Assembly: GCA_963662155.1 (NCBI GenBank) | Contig: OY759263.1 | Span: 26,987,548-27,051,547, forward strand | Direction of reading: 5' to 3' | DNA from: Lamellibrachia columna | Lineage: Eukaryota > Annelida > Polychaeta > Sabellida > Siboglinidae | Length of the DNA stretch: 64,000 bases | Part shown: positions 1 through 20,046 of the stretch, piece by piece | How positions within the stretch are numbered: position 1 is the stretch's first letter | Layout: each line of letters starts with the position of its first letter | Translations under genes and position numbers: made by a program | The notes under the pieces: generated by a model | Database searches by the model: none | What the model saw: only the letters and a program-made list of their open reading frames with translations | Told to the model about the DNA's origin: nothing

Positions 1-78
1 ATGCTCCCTTACCTAGGCAACAGTTAATGCTCCCTTACCTAGGCAACAGTTAATGCTCCCTTACCTAGGCAACAATTA
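1..78. repeat. 26-bp tandem repeat, cut by window start
   Basis: Three copies of a 26-bp unit containing ctcccttacctaggcaac. The array runs off the left edge, so its full length is unknown. No coding potential is evident. Confidence 0.9.
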
Positions 79-300
79 ATAATGACAGACAGTTACGTTT
101 CCACACCGGACAAAATGCCCACCGGCTTTTGTTCTAGATTCGTTCGTGTTATACAGAAATGATCTATTTTTTGATGTGTAAGCCTTGATTTAGAATGTCA
201 CTAAGTTGCTTGTCTTCATTTAAAATCATTCTTAATGACATTGATCGCATTAAAGTTCTTTGGTATATCTGAACATCATAGCAGCCACATATATTGAACC

Positions 301-607
301 TTACCTTATTCAACCTATTAAGCATACATGCCCTAATTAGCATATAATACCCCCTTTTTTAATCAGCAAGATCCATAATTATTGTAATTTAGCTAGTGTT
401 GAACAACTTAAAAGTTTTACCACCTGGTGTTAAACAGTTGACACCACTTTTCAGTTGTTCTACACTAGTCGCCAAATGACACCACTAGTGCTAAACAGTT
501 ACCTTATTGTTTAGGGAAACATATCTTGGTGTGTGCTGATAAGAACAGATTCATTGACATTTTACCATGGCCCAATTTTTTTAATGTTTATTACATCGAA
601 TACAGTA
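301..607 (-). mobile_element. MITE family M1, copy 1
   Basis: One of four copies of a roughly 305-bp non-autonomous DNA element in this window (others start at 8156, 35469 and 40736). The ends are inverted versions of a tactgtattcgacctaat-like sequence. The centre is a large imperfect palindrome built on actagtgtagaacaactgaa and its complement, able to fold into a hairpin. This copy is in the opposite orientation to those at 8156 and 35469. No transposase is encoded; the superfamily is unknown, with TA-type ends suggested. Confidence 0.8.
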
Positions 608-612
608 TGTCA

Positions 613-2404
613 CCATTCATCCAAATCTTGTTTATAAATTCCAGCTGCTAGTGGCTTGCAGAGTAGTTCGGCTTGCAGAGATGGCATAAGTTGTTTACAT
701 GCACCAAACTGCAAAATTCAAAACACTTTAAAGGACAAATATATCTTGTTACACAGGCCATAAAGCACACAGATTGGTGAAGCATGCATGAAAAGTTGGT
801 ACAAAATCATATATTTTATTAAATCATTCCCATTTCATTGTTATATATTATAGGTAAAGTATCTAGTTACATATACTGCAGCCAATTTGTTTATATCAAT
901 CCTTTAATATTACTTAACATTTACGTTACAAATTATGTCTGTTTGTGTAATAAAATAATGTTATATATAGTATAAACTACATCTGTTCTAACATATCAAG
1001 TGCCCAAATGTCTTTTAACAAACGACATTTAAAAAATGTTTTCGCTGCAAATCACATTTTTACAATTACAAACAGACAGGAACGTAATTTTTACGATTGT
1101 TAATGATGTGGCCATCATGTGAACAGTTAGCACATGAACTTGATAAACATTGTCTTCAGGTAAAGGAAATTGTCGACAGTTGATCACGAGTGTACTGAGC
1201 AGTACGGTTGATATTCATAAACATATAAGATAAAATACAATTGTGGTTCCTTAAAATGCATTTTGTTGGTCATGGGGTTGGGTTAGATATAGTCCATACT
1301 ACACACAACATGATTGATAAAAAAGAAGAGACTTTATATAATACTACTAGCACTAAACTCAAGAAAGGACAGACATATTCCAGGTGCAGTAATTAGAGCA
1401 GCAAATGATGCCCTGAACTGACATGATCAGTGTTTATGTACATTTGTAGTGTCATTAAATCCATCTCATTTTCCATGATGTAAATAACTTTCAGCTCTGT
1501 CCATTCCTTGTATATTTGTACTGCCAGCTGAAGCAGATCTTCTTTCAATGCAAGATGACCATCTTAACTTATGCCTAAATAACATGTTCTGGGAGCAGAC
1601 ATGTGAACAGGCTGGGAGTAGTTTGTTATGTTTAACGAGAAACTTTAAATTAGAAAGTACTGACCCAACAGATGTTAGGTCGTATTGTGGAGTGGTGGAA
1701 TTTTAAATTTGATTATGCGTTGATTTACCAGTGGCTGATGATAATTTGATGTTGGTGTTCCGGGTAGCTGTGGTTGACTATATTTAGCTGGTGGTTCCTG
1801 ACTTTTATACATGTTTAGGCTAGTTAATTCTGGTTGTGACCCTTTTAATTATTTACAAAGACACTTCTGAAACCACCACATTTAATCAAAGTTATCACCT
1901 TCCAATGATAAGGGCGGGCTATCTGGAACTTGTTGTTTGGGATGGGAATCTTGTTAAATATTTTTAAATATTTGAATTTAATTCATATGTGTGATTTAGG
2001 TCACATAAATTTTTTTTAAATATAATTGATGAATGTACTGATATTATAAATAGGCATGTATATATAAAATCTGTCATAGAAACATCACTGGTTCAAAAGT
2101 GAACTTTCACCGACAATTGTCTGTGTATAAAGTACATTCCTTCGTAGGGGCCTGTCTTCGTAGGTGCCAACTTTGAGCGGTGCACACCTGTAAGACTGGT
2201 AGCAGGAATCCGTAAGATCACGAACTTTTTGAGTTGGCACGTATATATGTCTTGAAAGTATCAAGTTGTACGGCATTCTCCCGGAATGGGGACATCACTA
2301 ACTGGGCCTGATCTCTGCCGTCTGTGGGAAGGTGAACCCATGTCTGGGTAAATGATCTTGTTAGCTAAAAAAAATTGTTTTATTATGACAGCAATCACTG
2401 GCAG
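613..2404. other. Spacer, no gene seen
   Basis: AT-rich sequence with short, scattered stop-interrupted frames. I see no conserved protein motif, RNA gene or structured repeat. Upstream exons of the ZNF385-like gene could lie here but I cannot point to one. Confidence 0.5.
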
Positions 2405-2485
2405 ACACGTGTGCGTGCGTGCGTGCGAGCGCTAACATGGTTTGTGTGTGTGTGTGCATGCGTGCGTGCGTGCATGTGTGTGCTT
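2405..2485. repeat. GT-rich microsatellite
   Basis: Irregular tgtg/tgcg/cgtg runs, including gtgcgtgcgtgcg. A small frame on the opposite strand rich in His-Thr is only the translation of this repeat. Confidence 0.85.
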
Positions 2486-3230
2486 GGACATGCTTGGTCT
2501 CCTGTCAAATAGATGGCTCCCTGTCTGATGACTGATAACAAGGGTGGCTATTTGACAAGGTGCTGTAATATTTAGGTTAATATTTCCCCATAAGTACCAC
2601 ACTCTACATGAGTGTGCCATTTAGAAATATTTCTGTGCAATACAGAATTTCTGAAAGCGGAATTGTGCCGTTGTTATTGACAGGAAATGACAGCCACTTA
2701 GAAATTGACAGCCACTTAGAACAAGTATGAGTCTGTGTGGGATGTAAACAAGTGCAGAGAAACTCAAGGGTAGGACCCCTTATGATGCCAACTAACAAGG
2801 GTCAATGTTGATGGATAAAAATTTTTTTAATATATATTGGAGCCACTGCTATCGTAAGCCAAAGTAAAGTTACTCTGTTTGTTTTTCTGACTTTATGTTT
2901 GACTTCTTCCTGTGTTTTTTCCTGATATGTACAGAATTGGCTTGGGGTGTGGGGGAACTATGGGAGGGCATTCTTTGAGGCAGAGGGATGGGCCAAACTA
3001 GAAATGACCAGGAAGTGAGTGTAGGACACAGGACCTTAGGACAAAGTAGAATATGGCTGGAATGTTGAATTACAGTTACAAAACATTAATGACAATAAAT
3101 AATTTCATGGTCACAGTTGTCTACACTGGTGTCATGCAAGGCCATAGTGCAACAGCTGTGTGGCAGTTGACACAAAGATCTTCTCAGCAGACTTTTGGAT
3201 ATTAGTGGAGATGTGTGGATGTTATATCGA
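2486..3230. other. Spacer, no gene seen
   Basis: Contains a short direct duplication (gacagccacttagaa, twice near 2690-2720). Nothing else recognisable. Confidence 0.45.
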
Positions 3231-3254
3231 TTCCCCATTATAACAGTGGAGTGC

Positions 3255-3400
3255 CGTAGGACTGTTAATCGAGAGGACCGTGTTTCGAGTACACCTACCA
3301 TGATGGTTAGAGCACCAGACTGTTAATCGAGAGGACCGTGGTTCGAGTCCACTTGCTGCCGTTTCAAAGCCGGGACAACTTTGTTCACCCCACTTTGACT
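3255..3400 (+). mobile_element. tRNA-derived SINE head (tRNA-Asn-like)
   Basis: At 3303-3350 the strand reads like the A-box to B-box part of a tRNA: ggttagagcacc (A box), an anticodon-loop-like ctgttaatc with GTT (Asn), then ggttcgagtcc (B box). The body that follows (cacttgctgccg, then gttcaccccac) recurs in the SINE copies near 15114, 52440 and 63733. A second partial head with the same anticodon arm lies just upstream at about 3270-3292, so the head is partly duplicated. There is no complete acceptor stem, so this is a SINE and not a functional tRNA gene. Confidence 0.7.
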
Positions 3401-4689
3401 GTGTTTTTCTTGTGAGACACTAAGATTAGTCAGAGCTGTTGGTCTTTCTACCGGATGTCTATGCCAGGGAAGTAAAAGGGTATTTAGTAAAAGATCCCAC
3501 ACAGGGGAAGGGGTAAATGTGTAGCCTATCGTTGACTGGCAGAGCCAGTGGTCTCTATCTGTAAACCCACTAACATATAGAAACTCCTGCATTAGCCATG
3601 GAAAGGGCTGTTTGGAGTATACCACATAAGTATACCACATAAGACAGTAGTGACCAACTGGCAGGGGTGTGATTATTCGGACACTCATTTCACATGACAA
3701 ACAAGTTGAAGTATCCTATTAAGCTGCCATCTAATGAACATTACACAAACTAGACTGCTAAATACATCGACTGTGATGATACCAGGAAATAGTTGTACTG
3801 TGAATGAGAAAATGGACACTCGCTGTTTGTTTCCAGTGCAGTGTGTATTACCTTTTAACTGGGGATCTGAAGTTGCCACCATACAAAAGAACTCTTCATG
3901 TATAAAACATATTGTGGCTATTGGCACCATCCATGCAGTCAGAATTAATTCGCCAAAAAATGTCAGCTTTACACATTCATCTAACAGAAACTCATGGCAA
4001 ACAGTGACGAGGCTCAACCATGTTGCAGAAGTTGGCACCAGAAAACAGCAGTTTTCTATCGCCGCATTAACGGCTAATTAGGAACGAGTCCAAGAATGTT
4101 GTGGTGCAGACTGCAGACTCAAAGGTGCGTACCGCCTAGGAGGCCTGCAGGAACCACAGGCGTTTACACCTGCTCCGGGGAGCCAGGAAGTGTACATACC
4201 TGGAACTGACCTGGCTGTTTCGTGGCAGGCATCTCCTGTGAACACCGCCAGCTGGACGCTGTGTGTCACCTGCTTCATCTCATTAGTGGCAAACTGTTTG
4301 ATGTAACCCACGTTTTACCTGCAGGGTTTGTTTCTCTCGACCTCCACATATCTGTAGCAGCGCACAGGATATTTATATACCTTATTTTTTCATGTATAGT
4401 ACGGCCACAAGTATAATGTGCACCCCGACTTCTTGTTCAGATCTGACTGAATTTCTATATTACCATATATAACTATAGTTTCAGATTATTTTGTGATAGG
4501 AGTTCATTCCAAGTAATACCTAGGTAGGTGTATTTTTGCATATACACCCAGTATTTTTAGGACAGCCAAACAGAAAGTCTAAGGTCAGTTTGGGGGATGT
4601 TCAGAAATACCTTCACACTTCACCCCCTGGCAGATTTGTTCATTCCAATGCCATTTTGACTTCCTTTGGAAGCAGTTTTGTGGAATGTG
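3401..4689. other. Spacer or 5' intron, no gene seen
   Basis: The 115-codon + strand frame at 3734-4081 and the overlapping - strand frame at 3685-4038 show no recognisable domain and no convincing splice borders. The left part may be the 3' body of the SINE. Confidence 0.4.
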
Positions 4690-5045
4690 CAGAGATGTGG
4701 TCATGCATATGTTTAATGTAGAGAGGTGTGATGTGGTCATGTGTTTAATGTACAGAGAGGTGTGATGGGGTCATGTGTATGGTTAATGTACAGAGAGGTG
4801 TGATGTGGTCATGTGTACATTTAATGTACACAGAGGCGTGATGTGATTATGTGTATGTTTAATGTACAGAGAAGCGTGATGTGATCATGTGTACGTTTAA
4901 TGTACAGATAGCCGTGGTGTGGTCATGTGTATGTTTAATGTACAAAGAAGCGTGTTGTGGTCATGTGTACGTTTAATGTACAGAGAGGCACGATGTGGTC
5001 ATGTGTATGTCTAATGTAAAGAGAGGCGTGATGTGGTCATGTGTA
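4690..5045. repeat. 38-bp minisatellite, about nine copies
   Basis: Diverged tandem copies of a 38-bp unit containing tgtggtcatgtgtatgttta followed by atgtacagag. It lies a few hundred bases upstream of the first recognised ZNF385-like exon, probably in an intron. Confidence 0.9.
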
Positions 5046-5384
5046 AATTTTATTTGTATCATGAACAATAGGGTAAAAAATTCCATGATTGGGCTGTAAA
5101 GCTATATCCTATCATCTTTATTAATTTTTGTATCTATTTCAACAAATACAGTTGAAACAATAACGCCTCTACTACATTACATTTGTTGAAGAAGTGACAT
5201 AACTTATATGCTTGCCGTATTACAAATAAGACTACATGATATAAAATAATTAGAATATACAGTTGTATGCATGTGTCAGACAATTTTCATGTTAAAGTAT
5301 GTCAACATTATTTTCACATCTACACGTAAATGTTTGGTGAACAAAATTAATAATGTTATCACAAAACACATTCTTCCTTTTCAG

Positions 5385-13303
<7,919 letters not shown>

Positions 13304-13589
13304 ACAACACCCTTCCATTGTACGGTAAGTAACCCCACCTGTTTACACCATCGAACATATTCCTATCATTAAGCACCACAGTTGTTATATCTGTAGCTCG
13401 TTGTTAGATTGTATTTTCATCAGGCAGTTTTGTTGTGTCATACTGCATTTTATTTATAGATGAACAGTAATTCTCTCTAGCATTGTTCTGATTATTTGGC
13501 ATTTTCGTTCTTGTGAAAATTAGTCAACTTTCCAGTGGTTGCATATAATTTATGGCAGTGAGTTGTGGAATATCAGAAAGAAGGAGAAC

Positions 13590-13775
13590 AAGTCAATGGG
13601 CAGCTTAAACTCTGGTGCTGGAAACGAATGGTACAAATTATGTGGTCCGCAAAGAGAATGAATGAATTTGCTCTACAGGAAAAAGTAGAGAACCCTTCTG
13701 CTGCTCTGAACTCGAGGATCCTGAGGCAAAAGTTGTAAAACTACGTTGGGAGCTGCTTTCTGAAGTACCGTAAAT
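13590..13775 (+). mobile_element. RTE-like LINE remnant after ZNF385-like gene
   Basis: The frame QLKLWCWKRMVQIMWSAKRM continues to RILRQKL, an in-frame stop and NYVG. This matches the thumb/connection region of RTE-type elements (WCWRRM...WT.RRTNE...RRRKLRYIGH). One stop and no flanking domains: a dead fragment. AATAAA signals lie just downstream at 13793 and 14045. Confidence 0.6.
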
Positions 13776-14050
13776 GATATTGTTTGAAGATCAATAAATG
13801 TTTGCTATCTCTTTCAGAATAGGCACAAAACATTGGAAAAGAAAGACAAGCATGGAGTGGCCAGTATCTTGGAGAAAGAATATTCTCTGCGTCTGCTGTT
13901 GCTTGATGTGAAATTGTTCTGACAGACAAAATGACAGACATGATGTTATGATATTGTTTTCTAAATGAGATGAAATTTAATTTTAGAACATGAAAAATGT
14001 TATGCGTTAATGATGTTAAGAAAATCATTGCCTGCATATAATGAAATAAA

Positions 14051-15113
14051 GGTTTGGGGGTTATTTGAAGAACCCTTTTTATCTTTGTTGTAGCTTTAAA
14101 AAAGTGCATAAAATATGAAAAAAAACCTACATGAGATATGACACATATAATGTCATGGACAGGTTTCATTTAAGAAACAACACATGTTATTTGTGCCATC
14201 TCTTGTTAGATATCTGATATTCTTCAGGGATGTTAAGTATGAAATTGATACTTATCTTCACGTTGAATAAAACAAATACAGGGTAAGAATAAATACATAT
14301 AAGAATCATCAAGTGGATTGACGTTACGGTTTCTTATATTCAGAAGGAACACCACCAAGTTTCTTGAGTGGCAATAATGACAAATAACATATGGGAATGT
14401 TACACAACCGGTGATGACAATAGTCAAACTTTTAATGTTCGGTGCAGTGTGTCTCCCTTTGTGATGTCATTCACGTCATTTCTGTCTTGGTGAAGATGAG
14501 GATAGTATATTTTTGGTGGCACAGTAAATGGTAGAATGTTAAAAATGGTTAATAAACATTGTGACATTGGACAATCCTTCACACACATGCAGCAGCAAAC
14601 ATGATTTAGCAGCAATGTTATTTGTTATCTTTACAATCAATACTGTCTATGAATCACGTTCATGTTGTGTCAACATATTAAGATAAATTATTGCATGATT
14701 TTAAGTAGTGCATCGTGACAGAGTGGTCAGTTAATGTGAAGCTGTGTGGATTACTTAGAAAATTCTATGTTATACGTGTCAGATCTGTGTATAGTGACCA
14801 GTCTTGTCTGTTGGGTAATTTCACTATGTGATTTATGTGTTATTTATGTAAGAATAAATTGAAGTCTGAACCACATGAATTAGTGGATAGTATTGTAACA
14901 TACTTTTAAAACTAACTCTTAAAAACAATTATTTAATTTTTCGCTCATCACACTTCAGACTCATTTCACAAACAATTGAACATATCTAGTGTTGACTACG
15001 ACACGTTAGGGCGTTTGTGCAAATGTGTAATTTAGTTTCAAAGAAATCATCAGACAAAATGGTAATTAATTTTTTCCACAAACCAAACTTCAACAATAAC
15101 GATGTGATGAGAC
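14051..15113. other. Intergenic spacer
   Basis: AT-rich, no recognisable frames. The segment 14980-15070 (gtgcaaatgtgtaatttag ... gaaatcatcagacaaaa) resembles 31900-31980 and is a minor dispersed repeat. Confidence 0.45.
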
Positions 15114-15430
15114 GTGTTGGCACAATTGTAGAACGTTGAACTCCCAAAGGAGAGGACCCGGGTTTTATCCACTTGCTGTTGTTGAAAGCTTCAGCAGTTT
15201 TGTTCAGCCCCAGTTGCCTCAGTTCACTATATGGATGATTACCTGGCAATAGACAGCAATGGGATTTCAGCGATTGAATTATTAGAACGAAGAGCTTTCA
15301 TGTAACAACTACATGGCTGGATGCTTCAGTGGAAGTTGAAATTGTGTTGGTATGAACAGGTCTGCTGGGGGTAAAGTGTAACACCATCTAATCAGAAATT
15401 GTTGGAGGGGCGCGGTATAAATTGTGTGTT
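15114..15430 (+). mobile_element. SINE copy, tRNA-derived head degraded
   Basis: The body ctcagttcactatatggatg, then aatagacagcaatgggattt, is shared with 63733-64000 and, inverted, 52440-52620. The head keeps an anticodon-arm-like stretch and a decayed B box (gggttttatcc). The tail contains taaagtgtaac and ggcgcggtat, as in the copy at the right window end. Confidence 0.7.
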
Positions 15431-15505
15431 CTGTGTACCCACCTTCTAAAGCAAGTTACCGAAAATAGCAATCAAAGTTAATTCTTTCGATGACTGACGA
15501 AGTAC

Positions 15506-15624
15506 GCACTTTTTTATTAAACTGATTGCAACTTTTTTATTAAACTGATTGCAACTTTTTTATTAAACTGATTGCAACTTTTTTATTAAACTGATTGCAA
15601 CTTTTTTATTAAACTGATTGCAAC
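15506..15624. repeat. 23-bp tandem repeat, five copies
   Basis: Identical units reading ttttttattaaactgattgc plus caa. Young array, no divergence seen between copies. Confidence 0.95.
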
Positions 15625-15962
15625 TTCAGCAAACCTAATTCACAGTGGACTAAAGGAACTGAGAAGGCAGCTTTAATCATATAGTTTCTGGACAATCAAT
15701 AGGTTACATGTAATTTATGATATGAATTTAATTTAAAATGTGTCCTCTATGCCTGCATGTATATGCAGTAACTTTGTCTTACCATTGTTTGTTATTGTCT
15801 AAATGTGTTTTTCATGTACTAAAACACAGTTTTAATATTAAGTGAAATGCTGCAATGTTAAATATGGCTTCGTTGAAACAGCGCTCATCTTAATGGTCGT
15901 GTCATATCTCGGTGCAGTTCGCGATATGTGACTTGTTGGTAAATGGTAATTGAAAGGACACA

Positions 15963-16143
15963 CAGTGGACTCCGCTTAATGGAATTGTGGATAACAGAAT
16001 CGGCCGTTTAGAATCAAATATATTGGCTGGGACAGAATCATTCCGTAGTCCCGTTGTATCATTGTGTGCAACTCAAGTGATTCAGCTGCTTAATACAATC
16101 AAATTGCACTCCCCGAAGTGATTTTATTAAGTGGGGTCCACTG
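15963..16143. mobile_element. Tigger/pogo-like MITE, 181 bp
   Basis: Starts cagtggactccgcttaatgg and ends attaagtggggtccactg, which are inverted. The motif cagtgga(c)yccrcttaat is typical of Tigger/pogo terminal repeats in Tc1/mariner elements. No transposase inside. The right flank is TA, the left flank CA, so one copy of the expected TA target site has decayed. Confidence 0.75.
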
Positions 16144-16639
16144 TACGTAATATGAAGAGTGAATCATAAAAAGTTGTCTGAATATAAAATACTTTGTGTA
16201 AATATATTGAAGTCATTGGATATACATTTGTATTGATCACGTGATGTTTAACTGATTTTAATAATAAAATATGTGATTTGTTTTTATCTTTGTCTGTTGC
16301 ATTAATGTCATACTCCGTTGTACACGATTACAGTTAAGCCATGGACATGTGCAAATTGCTCTCAAAGACACTCCAAAGGTGACAGCACTTAATGACAAAC
16401 ATCTCGTGTTGTTGCCTGTCCGCTATGTGGCACCACAAGCCTGGCTGCGGCGCCATTAAATATTCATTGTCGGTGTAGTTCTCAAGCCACATCGTTTTAG
16501 GCCAGCAGTTCTCAAATTGGGGGTCGTGACCCCCTGGGGGCCGTTTGGCAATCTTAGGGGGCCGTCTTACGACCCCTTGTAAATATAATTCGCGTACAAT
16601 TAAAACGTACGATTAATCGCGCATGATTAAAGCTAAAAA

Positions 16640-16920
16640 AAGATAATATAAGCTAACCACGTGCAACTAAAATCAAGAATATCAAGCCAGTGGTTTAGTC
16701 AGAATGTGTTCTAAAAGTGGGAGATTCGAGGGCTGATATGTTAGCCAGCGCGAACGATAAGCGCACGCGCAGTTCTATGAAATCGGGGTTAAAGTGACGT
16801 ATTACAGGAGGCCGGTATCACATAACCAACGCAAAGTCTCAAACAAACGTGTTATTTTGCCAGGAAGAATACTTGTTTAGTAAACAAAGGCCAAAATATG
16901 TTACATAAGGTCAGTTTGGA
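16640..16920 (+). repeat. Dispersed repeat family D1, copy 1
   Basis: Shares agaatgtgttctaaaag, caaagtctcaaacaaacgtg and gccaaaatatgttacataag with 28590-29340 and 53870-54200. Here it lies inside the hAT element, so it may be part of the hAT interior or an insertion. Confidence 0.65.
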
Positions 16921-16929
16921 CGCAACTAT

Positions 16930-17293
16930 AGACTAAGGCCGTGTTCACATCTAATTTTCAGCCGAATTACGATGCGGATCAATTAATTCGGCTCGGTTCA
17001 CATACACCGAGTTAAGCCGGATCAAACCGCCAACCGAATTAGTGCACCAGAGGGTGTGGTGTGCGGGTCATATGCACTCATACAGAGACTACGGCCCTCT
17101 GTCATGCAGCAGCGCCTCCATCGCCGAATCAAGGCAAACGGAGCGTTCACATTGGCTAATCCGCATCCTAATTCACCTGTTTTCCAGCATTAGAATTCGG
17201 GTAGTTTAATGCGGATTAAGGGTGTTCACATTGCGCTACCCGAATTGGGATCCGCATCTTAATGCGGATTAACTTTGTATGTCAACACGGCCT
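16930..17293. mobile_element. MITE nested in the hAT element
   Basis: Ends are inverted repeats ctaaggccgtgttcacat and gtcaacacggccttag. The interior carries repeated short motifs such as atgcggatta and ccgaatta in both orientations. Non-coding. Superfamily not decided; the TAA/TTA at the ends could reflect a PIF/Harbinger-type target. Confidence 0.7.
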
Positions 17294-17640
17294 TAGGCAT
17301 AGGTGTCTACATTACTGCTTTCGGGCGGGAAATACTGCCTTTCCCCTTGTTCCCGCTTTTTGGGCGAAATGTCCCGCTTTTTGTAAGTTTCAGAAACAAA
17401 AAAATCATGGAAAAATCTATCTATTTATTTCAAACGGGGCGTTTTGCCCCACCACTGGGGCAAAACGCCCATTTTCAGGACCTCTACTAAAATGGCTGTA
17501 ACTTTTTTTGTGATATTGAACATCGAAAATGTCAACACAAGATTTTCAGCTAAGATAATAAACTAGGTGATACATCCAATATATCAGAGATATATCTAAA
17601 AGGTTTTCCCATGAGTCGATTTCCCGAAAAAAGTATGCGT
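17294..17640. repeat. Dispersed repeat, relative of 36040-36405
   Basis: Begins cataggtgtctacattactg, then cgggcgggaaatac and tcccgctttttg, matching the left part of the MITE-like element at 36040. The right terminal repeat found there is missing here, so this is a truncated copy. Confidence 0.6.
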
Positions 17641-17689
17641 ATTGTCCCACCCTACTCTAGGCCGAAAACCATTATTATTGTTTCGCTTT

Positions 17690-18465
17690 AACATAACGTG
17701 CAAAACTAATCCGTCGCGCGGTGTGGACAATTCAAAATGTGCACCAGAAATCATTGCCTTCTCACCTCATTGCATGATACATAGGCAGGCCCTTGCGTCC
17801 GAGACACTCCTGGAAACTCTTGTTACCGTCATAAGAAATGTTAACTTGCGCCTTTTCAAGAAACTCTACCAGGACATGAACTCTGTTCGCGAAGCCCTTC
17901 TGTTCTATATGCAAGTCCGGTGGCTGTCCAAAGCCAATGTTGTCCGTTGTGTGTTAGAACTTAGAGAGGAAATCGAGCTCTTTCTCGGTATCCCACACAA
18001 GCTCTCAACTTGGACAGAAGATGATTGGGAATTACGACTTGCATACCCCGTGGAAATTTTTATCGACAGCTAAACTCTCTGAACGTTGAACTACAAGGGA
18101 AAGAAAGCTTGATGGTCGATTTTGTTGAGAAAATCAAAGTTTTCATGCGCAAGCTTTGACATTCGAGGCGCGAAATTGCAATGTTGGAAACAGCATCAGA
18201 AGTTGTTAAAGTCTGATGACACAACACATGGTTTGGTTATTGATTGAACACCTGGAAGCTTTGGAGGTGGAATTTATAAGATACTTCCCGGATAAATCGA
18301 GTTAAACATCTTGGCTTCTAAGGAACCCATTCACTGCCCCAGTGACATATATTCCTGATGATGCTACTCAGCTTCTGGCACTCCAGGAAATTTCAGGAGC
18401 CAAGATGGAATTCGACACTGAAGCTCTCACAATGTTCTGGAAGTTACCTACTTTAACTTGTGTGA
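17690..18465 (+). pseudogene. hAT transposase remnant, ZBED5/SCAND3-like
   Basis: In-frame blocks read MIHRQALASETL, LFKKLYQDMNSVREALLFYM, VRWLSKANVVRCVLELREEI, LNVELQGKESLMVDFVEKI and RNPFTAPVTYI, in the order found in ZBED5-type hAT transposases (MIHREALAS...RWLSKGNV..R..ELR.E...LN..LQGK). Stops follow FIDS at 18071, and near 18158 and 18213. The C-terminal dimerisation region is replaced by a LINE tail at 18470. Catalytic function is lost. Confidence 0.8.
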
Positions 18466-18469
18466 TGTG

Positions 18470-18900
18470 CCCTGGCCGCCTACCGACCCCCCCCCCCGAA
18501 CCTACCAAACATGTTTTACACAATGAATTTCAGCTCCTGCCATCTGGCAGACGCTATAGAACTCCTCCGTGCAGGCTTAACAGATACAAATACTCATTTG
18601 TGCCACTGTCCATTAAACAACTCAACTCGTGATGCCTGCTGCAACAGTGTCACTTGTCGTTCCTAGCATAACTAGTAATGTGTATACAATGTATAATGTC
18701 TAATCATTATTTATGTGTGTATTTACTTTTATTATTATTACTATTATTTTTAGTCTGTTTCATTGTCTACTTATCTGTCGCTTATATAGAATGGTTTTAT
18801 GTATATATCGCAGTCATGTATGTTCTTACCCGATACAAATTTCTCAATTCATTGTTGAGACAATAAATAATTATCTTATCTTATCTTATCTTATCGTCGT
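18470..18900 (+). mobile_element. LINE 3' tail inserted into the hAT transposase
   Basis: The frame ends LLPSGRRYRTPPCRLNRYKY then SFVPLSIKQLNS and stop, matching the C-terminus of a widespread family of animal non-LTR elements (LPSGRR(F/Y)R.P.CR.NRY.NSF.P..I.LLN). It is followed by about 270 bp of AT-rich 3' sequence and a short (ttatc)n tail at 18876-18896, as expected for a 5'-truncated LINE insertion. Confidence 0.7.
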
Positions 18901-19972
18901 GAGGCTATGTTCTCCGGTCTCTGTTATGATATCCTTAGGAACTAGTTTGTTGTAGCGTAATTACAATAAAGGTCAGTCGGTGATCCGTTCGAAAACTAAC
19001 ATGACGGTGTTAGAGTGTATGCGTGCTTGCCAAAGATATAATCTAGCCCGAGTGTACGAGCAATCATTTCAGCCTCCTACCAATCTCTTCAACCTACCGT
19101 TGTGATGCTACGTTCTCTGGTCTCATACACGTCAAGACAAGAACAAGAACCCAGAATCAAGAAGTTTGTTGATACCATGAAGCATCACCCATCTCATTGA
19201 ATTGACGAAAAATAATATTTGACATTTCTTCGTTCTTTTATGGTAAATATTAGCTATTTTGGAATCAGTAGGGATGCGGGATCGTCGTGATAACAGACTG
19301 AGAAAAAGAGGTCGGGGAACAGAAAAGTTTGAGAACCATTGTTTTAGGCTTTTCATAACTAAGATCTTTCAGTTCTGGATTCTGGAATGTTTTGCTTTTC
19401 TTTGTATTTTCAGCTTATCCATGTCATTTTACGATGTTGCCTGTATTTGTATGCAGTATTCGAAATAAGGTATAAACATTGTTTTGTACAAGAGTATAAT
19501 TAGCTTTTAGTTTCTCCTTATAGCTTATATTTCTCCTAATTAACCTGATTATTTGAATACCATTTGAAACAGCAAACTCATAATGCTCCGGAAAATTTTA
19601 GTTAACACTAACTGTTACCCTGAAGATATGGTGGTTATACATATTATAGACTCTAGAGTTTCATATCCCCCCATTACGACAAAGATAAGATAAATCCATA
19701 AAATTGACTAATAGCATCCGTCACTTCGAACACGGTCATGCGTGTTTGCTATTCTTCTAAGCAGATGTGGAATAATTAAGGGGCGCATCCAGTGAATTGC
19801 AATTGGTGATTGTAAACTTTCTTTACATGTCTCACGGTTAGAGATGGTGTGGCTTTTAACCGTGTGTTCTGTACGTGGCTGTCATAATCATCTCCAACGC
19901 AAAATCCTTAATCCATTAATCACTTGTTTGATATTACTAATAATATACACTTATTGAGCAGCACTGTGTTTA

Positions 19973-20046
19973 TGCACGAGTTGCTTCAGAATGTTGTATT
20001 GACCGAGCTTACGAACCCAATGCAACATCCTGAAGCAACGAGTGCA
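19973..20046. repeat. 29-bp-arm inverted repeat
   Basis: Left arm tgcacgagttgcttcagaat and right arm ending ctgaagcaacgagtgca pair over about 29 bp with a few mismatches and a 16-bp loop. May be an end-to-end remnant of a palindromic MITE. Confidence 0.7.

Larger units (their letters stand above)
16503..19341 (+). mobile_element. hAT transposon (ZBED5-like), 2.84 kb, with 8-bp target duplication
   Basis: The left end cagcagttctcaaattg and right end (read inward on the other strand) caatggttctcaaacttt are hAT-Charlie-type terminal repeats. The left end continues into gggtcgtgaccccctggggg, also typical. The element is flanked by a perfect 8-bp target duplication ttttaggc at 16495-16502 and 19342-19349, the size made by hAT transposases. 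Inside are a dead transposase (17690-18465), a MITE (16930-17293) and a LINE tail (18470-18900). The borders are unusually clear for such an old, composite element. Confidence 0.88.

Noticed and set aside
3296..3370. Functional tRNA-Asn gene
   Set aside because: A and B boxes are present but the acceptor stem and T arm do not pair properly, and the sequence continues into a SINE body found elsewhere.
3685..4081. 115-codon + strand and 117-codon - strand ORFs
   Set aside because: No recognisable family, no splice context, AT-rich composition typical of spacer.
17262..17501. Small + strand ORFs around 17262-17501
   Set aside because: They lie wholly within MITE and dispersed-repeat sequence inside the hAT element.
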